From NCBI RefSeq assembly GCF_000949295.1, contig NZ_JXYS01000004.1, positions 1-64,000 of the forward strand: DNA of 64,000 nt, given 5' to 3'. Positions 58,585-64,000 of the stretch are shown in pieces (within the stretch, counting starts at the first letter, position 1; the number at the start of each line of letters is the position of its first letter). A program made the position numbers and the translations under genes. Below the pieces are notes generated by a model. That model was not told the origin of the DNA and ran no database searches. It worked only from the letters and a program-made list of their open reading frames with translations. The stretch is from Acidithrix ferrooxidans (GTDB lineage: Bacteria; Actinomycetota; Acidimicrobiia; Acidimicrobiales; Acidimicrobiaceae).

Positions 58585-59670
58585 CATACTTATCAAGTTT
58601 CGTAAGCAAGAGCCATTTTGGAGTCAGATTCGCGGAGTAGCGGATGTGGAGACGCAAACACACATGTATTGAGAAGTCGCTCTACCAAGGACATTTCAAA
58701 GTGCCTTGCGTTGAATCGGTATGCGAATTCCTCGAGGTAAAGTTGCTTATGTTCCTCATCTCCGTGGTATGTTCCGTCGATAAATTTCTTGCAGTTTCCA
58801 ATTTAGGATCTTGAGCCATTTGAATGTTACATGTGCTTGTTCGTCTTTGGATAGAGTGAACCAGTGCGCTAGTCCAAGGTCTTTCAGCACATACCCCGTA
58901 ACTTGGGTTACCATCACTTATCAGCTTGGTATTAGAATCTCAACGTCTCACAAAAACATCTTTGGGTGATTTAGCAGTGGTATCTTTGATTACTTCCATG
59001 AAGCAATGAGTAGGAGCACCATTGCTAATCGATATTCAAATTAGGAGATTGGTTTGGGTCGTTGCTTTTCCTCTTTAGTCTTCACCATGGCTCTCACCAC
59101 CTAAAAAGAACTCATCTACTCAGGCGTTTTCTCCAAGTTCGTATAAACCATTTCGGTCAGCCATTGCGCTCAGCCATTACGCTCAGCCGTTGCTTCCCAT
59201 AGCTTATTTAGCATCAACCAGCCAGTCGAATAAGAAACTTGAACGAATTTAGCAAGGGCTCTAATGGCTAGGGGGTAGTAGCTGAAAGACCACGCCTGTC
59301 GTTGGACAATAGATAGATAGCGGAGAACCACTTGGATAAAGAGATATGACTTCGATGAAAGATAGTTCCGGAGGTAACGCTTGTTTGGCGGTGACAAGAT
59401 TTACATTGAAAAAGTGGAGCTCAAGATGCTGCATTTCTTGAAATGATTTGGCCTTACTAAAGTAAATTGATCGAAGTTACACTTTGGGCATCTAAATCCC
59501 TCATAGCATAAGCAATTTGATCAAATGATCTTCACATGCTTCCTCTGAAGCGAAGCGTACCATAAAGCCTGAGATATCTGCCAAGAAGCTTTATCGAACA
59601 TCTGTTCTACTAAAGATTAGCTCCAATCTGGTCTCGGTGGAGGCGAAACTTACGAAAGTTGATAAGTATG
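58585..59670. mobile_element. IS1595-type element, full length, copy 1
   Basis: A 1086-bp element bounded by inverted repeats starting CATACTTATCAAG at the left and ending CTTGATAAGTATG-like at the right (one mismatch, AAAGTTG, in the right repeat). It is flanked on both sides by AAAGTAAA, a perfect 8-bp target duplication (58577-58584 and 59671-59678). It is nearly identical to the copy at 62554-63641. Confidence 0.92.
58593..59563 (-). pseudogene. Broken IS1595-type transposase, copy 1
   Basis: The expected transposase runs from about ATG 59563. Pieces are readable in different frames: 'MVRFASEEACEDHL', the zinc-ribbon 'CYEGFRCPKCNFDQFTL', 'RQTSVTSGTIFHRSHISLSK' with 'WFSAIYLLSNDRRG', then 'YPLAIRALAKFVQVSYSTGW' with 'LMLNKL', and finally the ISXO2-like catalytic part with 'LISDGNPSYGV'. 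Frameshifts separate these parts, including one after 'RRGLSA' that is shared with the other full copy. The enzyme cannot be made as one chain without recoding. Confidence 0.8.
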
Positions 59671-60436
59671 AAAGTAAAAGTCGGGATCTGCTGGTATTGG
59701 CAATAAGGCGACACCTAGGCCCTAAAGATAGAGGATCAGCCAATGCTCAAGGGCTCAAGGGCTCAAGGGCTCAAATCAACGAGCTATGAACAGGTCAGCG
59801 ATATTTCTACATTTTGGGTGAACTCTCACAAACTATCATTTACTTGAAAATGAACGCAATACGAGTGAGATCGTTGGCTCCATAGCAAGGGCTGGCAAAT
59901 CAACGCAATAGCCCCATAAATAACAATAGATATCCTATTCATGGGGCTATTGATACTTTGAAGCTCAAAAAATAAGCGACAATTTGCCTATTTAACGATC
60001 TCCAGAAACAAGAGAATTAGCCGACCATCTATAAAAAAAAAGGGGGGGGACTAGACGGAAACTTTTATCCACCTAACGGGCGGGAAATCAGACCTTGGCC
60101 AGACAACTCGAAGAGCAATCGTTTAATCTCGACTCCGAGAGGTATTTGAATTTTTCTGCAGCGTCGCAAATCCAATAGAGTCACAAGTCGATTCTCTATC
60201 AACATCGACCAACTACACGGATAAGACCCCGCGTAACAGCCGATGATAAATCTTCTATCGAAAAGATTACCCGAGTCCGAACAAATAAATTCGCTAACCA
60301 TAAATCTAGATAAGATTGCGAAGCGATAGTAAAAGGAAATAGCAGCAAGGATATCAACTTAGATTAAAAATGCGAGGCCCGTACTGATGGGCTCGAACAA
60401 TAACCTCTATCAAAACTCAGCATTCAAGTCAAATGG
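59671..60436. other. Intergenic with simple repeats and a long hairpin
   Basis: About 765 bases. It holds four near-perfect tandem copies of GCTCAAGG (59745-59776), a perfect 12-base inverted repeat CAATAGCCCCAT / ATGGGGCTATTG (59906-59952) with a smaller hairpin nested in its loop, and an A9G8 tract (60033-60049). No gene is supported; a 78-codon minus ORF (60065-60301) has no recognisable motif. Confidence 0.6.
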
Positions 60437-60508
60437 TCGGGGAGGGGGGATTTGAACCCCCGACCCCCTGGTCCCAAACCAGGTGCGCTGCCGCTGCGCC
60501 ACTCCCCG
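60437..60508 (-). tRNA. tRNA-Pro (UGG)
   Basis: A minus-strand cloverleaf with acceptor CGGGGAG/CTCCCCG, D arm GCGC-AGCGGCA-GCGC, anticodon arm CCTGG-TTTGGGA-CCAGG with anticodon TGG, and T arm GGGGG-TTCAAAT-CCCCC. The C1 start and A73 discriminator are typical of bacterial tRNA-Pro. CCA is not encoded. Confidence 0.95.
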
Positions 60509-60529
60509 AGGAAACTACATCATAATAGG

Positions 60530-61123
60530 CTATTTGGCTATTTGATTCCCCGAAGAGCGAAATCGTGCAATGAAAAATCTTGCGATGATCACAACAAGGA
60601 TCACAGCAATCAAATATCCGGCATATTTAACGTATGAAGAAAACTGAGTCCAATTAGATCCCACTCCATAGCCCAATCCAGCCAAGGCAGCACACCAAGG
60701 CAGTGCGCCAATGAAGGTGAATAAACCAAACCGCACCGGGGGCATCTCTGCTGCACCTGCCGGGAGAGAGATAAAGGTTCGAACAACGGGGAGGATTCGC
60801 CCTATTAAAACTGCAGAATCACCCCGTCTGGCAAACCAACGTTCGGCTTTGTGAAGATCTTCCTCTTTGATCCTCACGTAGCGACCGGCTCGAAGCACCA
60901 ACGCCCTTCCGCCAGTTCGACCGATAATCCATGCAATGTAACTACCGATCAGGTTGCCAAAAGTACCCGCCAAAATAACCATCACGATATTCAACTTGCC
61001 TAACCCAGCAAGAGCGCCCGCAAAAGGCATTATAACCTCAGAGGGTATCGGTATCAAAGCCGATTCCGCGGTCATGAGCAAAAATATAGCGAGAATTCCC
61101 GAACTTGAGATGAAATTTTCCAC
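60530..61123 (-). CDS. DedA-family membrane protein
   Basis: A 197-residue membrane protein of the DedA/SNARE-associated family, proposed to move lipid carriers such as undecaprenyl phosphate or phospholipids across the membrane. Landmarks are 'ESALIPIPSEVIMPFAGALA' (about residues 20-40), 'GNLIGSYIAWIIGRTGGRAL' (about 55) and the Arg-containing 'GDSAVLIGRILPVVRTFISL' with 'PAGAAEMPPVRFG' (about 100-130). The conserved E, G-R-P/L-V-R-x-F and P-A-G motifs are present. It lies close to tRNA-Pro and is divergent from the alpha/beta hydrolase gene. Confidence 0.88.
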   Translation of the reverse strand: MENFISSSGILAIFLLMTAESALIPIPSEVIMPFAGALAGLGKLNIVMVILAGTFGNLIGSYIAWIIGRTGGRALVLRAGRYVRIKEEDLHKAERWFARRGDSAVLIGRILPVVRTFISLPAGAAEMPPVRFGLFTFIGALPWCAALAGLGYGVGSNWTQFSSYVKYAGYLIAVILVVIIARFFIARFRSSGNQIAK

Positions 61124-61280
61124 GACGTTACACTAGTGGCCATTGACGATCTGTCGCACAATACGCATTTGAAATGCGAATTTTCAAAGATTGAGAACCC
61201 TTTTAACCTTGAGAGTTCCGGCTTACCTTGCCTAGAATGAAACGGAAGTTCCAACAACTAAGTAGATTTCTTTAAGCATA

Positions 61281-62150
61281 ATGTCAAGATATGATGAAAT
61301 TAAAATAACAAAAGTAGCCGGAAGCGACAACGCATCCATATTGGTGGAAGATTTCGGAGGAGAAGGTCACAACCTTCTAATTGCCCACGCTACAGGATTC
61401 AATGCTCGAATGTATCTTCCTCTGGCCATTGCTCTTAGGTCAAAATTCCACTGTTTTGGTATCAACGCACGTTATCATGGCGGCTCAAGCGGTGGCGATT
61501 CTCTGAACGTTGACTGGGGAACTTTTGCAAACGATATCGAAAGAACGATCGAGGTTTTAGGTGGAGATTCGTGGGCGGGATTTGGTCATTCCTACGGAGG
61601 TGCTGCTCTGATTCTAGCGGAGGCAAACTCGCCCGGTCTCTTCAAAAGGCTAGCCCTATTCGAGCCGGTAGTACCGATTGAAGGTAATTCCTCAAAGCCA
61701 GATTATTCAAACCACCTATCGGTTCTAACCAAACGACGCCGACGACACTTTGGGACGAGGAGGGAAGCGCATTCAAATTTTGAATCAAAGTTCCCGATGT
61801 CTAGCTTCGATCAAACCTGCATCGATTTATACCTGGAAACGGGTCTCAAACGAACATTGGATGCCCAATTGGAGCTAACCTGCCCAAGGGAGATAGAGTC
61901 CGAAATCTACGCTTGGGCGTCATGCAATCAAGCGTATTCCAATTTACCAAAGATTGAAATACCAATGCTGTTTATTTCAGGTGAGACTACGGACGCCTTT
62001 GATCTCAACTACATGGAGCGCCTACGAGAAAAAGCCAAAAGATCCGAGGTCGAAATGGCATTGGCAATGAGTCACTTTGGGCCATTCGAAAAGCCTGAAG
62101 TGGTCGCAAAGATGATCACAAATTGGTTCGATTTACAAGAAACTAATTAG
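61281..62150 (+). CDS. Alpha/beta hydrolase
   Basis: A 289-residue alpha/beta-fold hydrolase. The oxyanion-type 'LLIAHATGFNARMYLPLA' (about residue 33) is followed by the nucleophile elbow 'WAGFGHSYGGAALILAEA' (G-H-S-Y-G, Ser about 108). A late acid lies in 'MLFISGETTDAFDLNYMERL' and the catalytic His in 'ALAMSHFGPFEKPEVVAKMI'. It is close in layout to epoxide-hydrolase/haloperoxidase-like members; substrate unknown. No signal peptide is visible. A hairpin follows at 62230-62261. Confidence 0.82.
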   Translation: MSRYDEIKITKVAGSDNASILVEDFGGEGHNLLIAHATGFNARMYLPLAIALRSKFHCFGINARYHGGSSGGDSLNVDWGTFANDIERTIEVLGGDSWAGFGHSYGGAALILAEANSPGLFKRLALFEPVVPIEGNSSKPDYSNHLSVLTKRRRRHFGTRREAHSNFESKFPMSSFDQTCIDLYLETGLKRTLDAQLELTCPREIESEIYAWASCNQAYSNLPKIEIPMLFISGETTDAFDLNYMERLREKAKRSEVEMALAMSHFGPFEKPEVVAKMITNWFDLQETN

Positions 62151-62553
62151 ACACAGCCTTGCAGTTCGCCAAAATGCTCAAAATCTGAAGACTCCTACGT
62201 CAAAGAAATCCTCAACCATTAACACCTGCCCCCCTTTTTTTGAGTGAATATTAAAAGGGGGAGAACCAAAGCCGATCTTCGATGAATCAATTCCGATGAG
62301 TCGCACAATGCGGGACACTCCCTTATGAGGGTTTATCTCCTACGGCTGCTTAAAATCAAGTTGGTCCAGTACCAATCGCAGCCGTCCCAAACAGATGAGC
62401 AAATTTCCCCGGAGTGGTTGACTCACTTCCGTATCACACGAAAAACTACCGGATTCGCCAATGGACATCCGCGATAATGCCATCTTCACAAAAGCCTCTG
62501 CCTTGACTACAAGGGGTATCAACTTTCGTCTCTAGCAGGTACATATTTAATAA
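62151..62553. other. Intergenic with hairpin
   Basis: About 400 bases. A hairpin CCCCCTTTT / AAAAGGGGG (62230-62261) lies about 80 bases after the hydrolase stop but has no U-run on the plus strand. A 60-codon minus ORF (62340-62522) has no recognisable motif. The last eight bases form the left copy of the IS target duplication. Confidence 0.5.
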
Positions 62554-63641
62554 CATACTTATCAAGTTTCGTAAGCAAGAGCCATTTTGGAATCAGATTC
62601 GCGGAGTAGCGGATGGGGAGACGCAAACACACATGTATTGAGAAGTCGCTCGACCAATGACATTTCAAAGTGCCTTGCGTTGAATCGGTATGCGAATTCC
62701 TCGAGGCATAAGTTGCTTATGTTCCTCACGTCCGTGGTATGTTCCGTCGATAAATTTCTTGCAGTTCCCAATTTAGGATCTTGAGCCATTTGAATGTTAC
62801 ATGTGCTTGTTCGTCTTTGGATAGAGTGAACCCGTGCGCTAGTCCAAGGTCTTTCAGCACATACCCCGTAACTTGGGTTACCATCACTTATCAGCTTGGT
62901 GTCGGAATCTAAACGTCTCACAAAAACATCTTTGGGTGATTTAGCAGTGGTATCTTTGATTACTTCCATGAAGCAATGAGTAGGAGCACTATTGCTAATC
63001 GACACTCCAATTAGAACATTGGTTTGTTTTGTTCCCTTTCCTCTTTAGCCTTCGCCATGGCTCTCACCACCTAAAAAGAACTCATCTACTCAGGCGTTTC
63101 CTCCAAGTTTATATAAACCATCTCGGTCAGCCATTACGCTCAGCCATTACGCTCAGCCATTGCCTTAGGTAGCTTATTTAGCATCAACCAGCCAGTTGGA
63201 TAAGATACTTGAACGAATTTAGCAAGGGCTCTGATGGCTAGGGGGTAGTAGCTGAAAGACCACGCTTGTCGTTGGACAATAGATAGATAGCAGAAAACCA
63301 CTTGGATAAAGAGATATGGCTTCGATGGAAGATAGTCCCGGAGGTAACGCTAGTTTGACGTCGAAAAGATTTACATTGAAAAAGTGGAGCTCGAGATGCT
63401 GCATTTCTTGAAATGATTTGCCCTTACTAAAGTAAATTGATCGAAGTTACACTTTGAGCATCTTAATCCCTCATAGCAATAGCAATTTGATCAAATGATC
63501 TTCACATGCTTCCTCTGAAGCGAAGCGTACCATAAAGCCTGAGAGATCCACCATGCCACCTTAGTAGAACATCTGTTCTACTAAGGATTAGCTCCAATCT
63601 GGTCTCGGTGAAGGCGAAACTTACGAAACTTGATAAGTATG
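62554..63641. mobile_element. IS1595-type element, full length, copy 2
   Basis: A 1088-bp element with perfect 22-bp terminal inverted repeats (62554-62575 and 63620-63641, beginning CATACTTATCAAGTTTCG). It is flanked by the perfect 8-bp target duplication TTTAATAA (62546-62553 and 63642-63649). Intact repeats and duplication show it moved as a complete unit. Confidence 0.95.
62562..63533 (-). pseudogene. Broken IS1595-type transposase, copy 2
   Basis: Same layout as copy 1: start about ATG 63533 ('MVRFASEEACEDHL'), zinc-ribbon 'RCSKCNFDQFTL', 'RRQTSVTSGTIFHRSHIS' with 'LSKWFSAIYLLSNDKRG', then a frame change, 'LAIRALAKFVQVSYPTGW', another break near a duplicated 'AATGGCTGAGCGT' motif, and a 147-codon C-terminal frame (62562-63005) with 'KLISDGNPSYGV' and 'EFAYRFNARHFE', the end of ISXO2-type domains. 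At least three breaks exist. Confidence 0.82.
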
Positions 63642-63649
63642 TTTAATAA

Positions 63650-64000
63650 TGCATCATTCTGATAAAACATCTGTTCTAGAGACGTGTCGAGACAGAATAC
63701 CTTCGCATTGCAACCAGCATATGCAAGTTGATTCGATCGCATTAAGACAAAGCAAGCACGTTTTATGTTCCTTAAAATATGGCTTTTATCAGTTCGATAC
63801 TTTAAACCAGATCGCTACAAGAATGCGCCATCCAAAGATGCGCTTTATTAGCTTTAGGTCCTCAATGCAAAAATAAGGATGCAATACAAAAACCTGAATT
63901 CCTATCCGCACTCACTCAAACTTGTACTAAAACTGGCCTGAAGTCAAAGCAAGGCACCCCATCTTAACTCCAAAAGCTTGTCTGGCGTTTAGTGTGCCTC
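63650..64000. other. Window end, no gene seen
   Basis: About 350 bases after the IS copy. One 75-codon plus-strand ORF (63649-63876) begins within the IS target duplication, has no ribosome binding site and no recognisable motif. Confidence 0.45.

Noticed and set aside
63649-63876. 75-codon ORF after the last IS copy
   Set aside because: Starts in the IS target duplication, lacks a ribosome binding site and has no motif.

Overview
The window looks like a chromosome segment of a moderate-GC actinobacterium. The combination of a class II DAHP synthase, an F420-type LLM oxidoreductase, a ClpP2-type ClpP, the mreBCD-PBP2-rne-rplU-rpmA-obg-proBA gene order and a secreted protein with many 'GYWLVASDGGIFSFGDA' repeats points to the class Acidimicrobiia (an Acidithrix-like organism is my guess). 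This rests on gene content and order only, since no database was searched. Many starts are GTG or TTG, and intergenic regions are long and AT-rich.

Layout. 1-1230: an IS630 element cut by the window edge, abutting a decayed IS1380-type element. 1556-4711: two membrane proteins and a small winged-helix regulator. 5653-7872: a Ppx/GppA-HD phosphatase convergent with a decaying exported repeat gene. 7873-9106: 1.2 kb with no visible gene. 9107-16845: a class V aminotransferase-fold gene, then a complete histidine utilisation operon hutH-hutC-hutU-hutI-hutG behind twin TGTCTAGACA palindromes. 16903-21165: the nitrogen-sensing set amt-glnB-glnD on the opposite strand, with GlnR-like half-sites upstream of amt. 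Together these convert histidine to glutamate, take up ammonium and sense nitrogen status.

21401-24123: small genes, a truncated nested IS1595-type element, an IS3-type OrfA remnant, a SHOCT protein and an FAH-family hydrolase. 24792-28217: a DUF1800/DUF1501 pair and a DsbA-family protein. 28662-32228: rsfS-nadD-LLM oxidoreductase, then class II DAHP synthase preceded by a tightly coupled 45-codon ORF. 32542-35012: a secreted tandem-repeat protein and an SRPBCC protein.

35472-57633 is almost entirely minus-strand core genome, listed here in coordinate order, so transcription runs from high to low: histidine phosphatase, VWA/CoxE-like, MoxR ATPase, proA, proB, obgE, rpmA, rplU, rne, mrdA, mreD, mreC, mreB, ndk, folC, clpX, clpP, tig, ychF. 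These cover cell-wall elongation, RNA turnover, ribosome assembly, proline synthesis, folate metabolism and protein quality control.

57972-64000: tRNA-Gly(UCC), a collapsed TnpB remnant with its terminal hairpin, two full-length IS1595-type copies with perfect 8-bp target duplications but broken transposases, tRNA-Pro(UGG), a DedA protein and an alpha/beta hydrolase. I found no CRISPR array, rRNA, phage module or clearly new multi-gene system. The least explained signals are the DAHP-synthase leader ORF, the trans-mobilised IS1595 copies, the collapsed TnpB and the decayed gene in the rne/mrdA gap.
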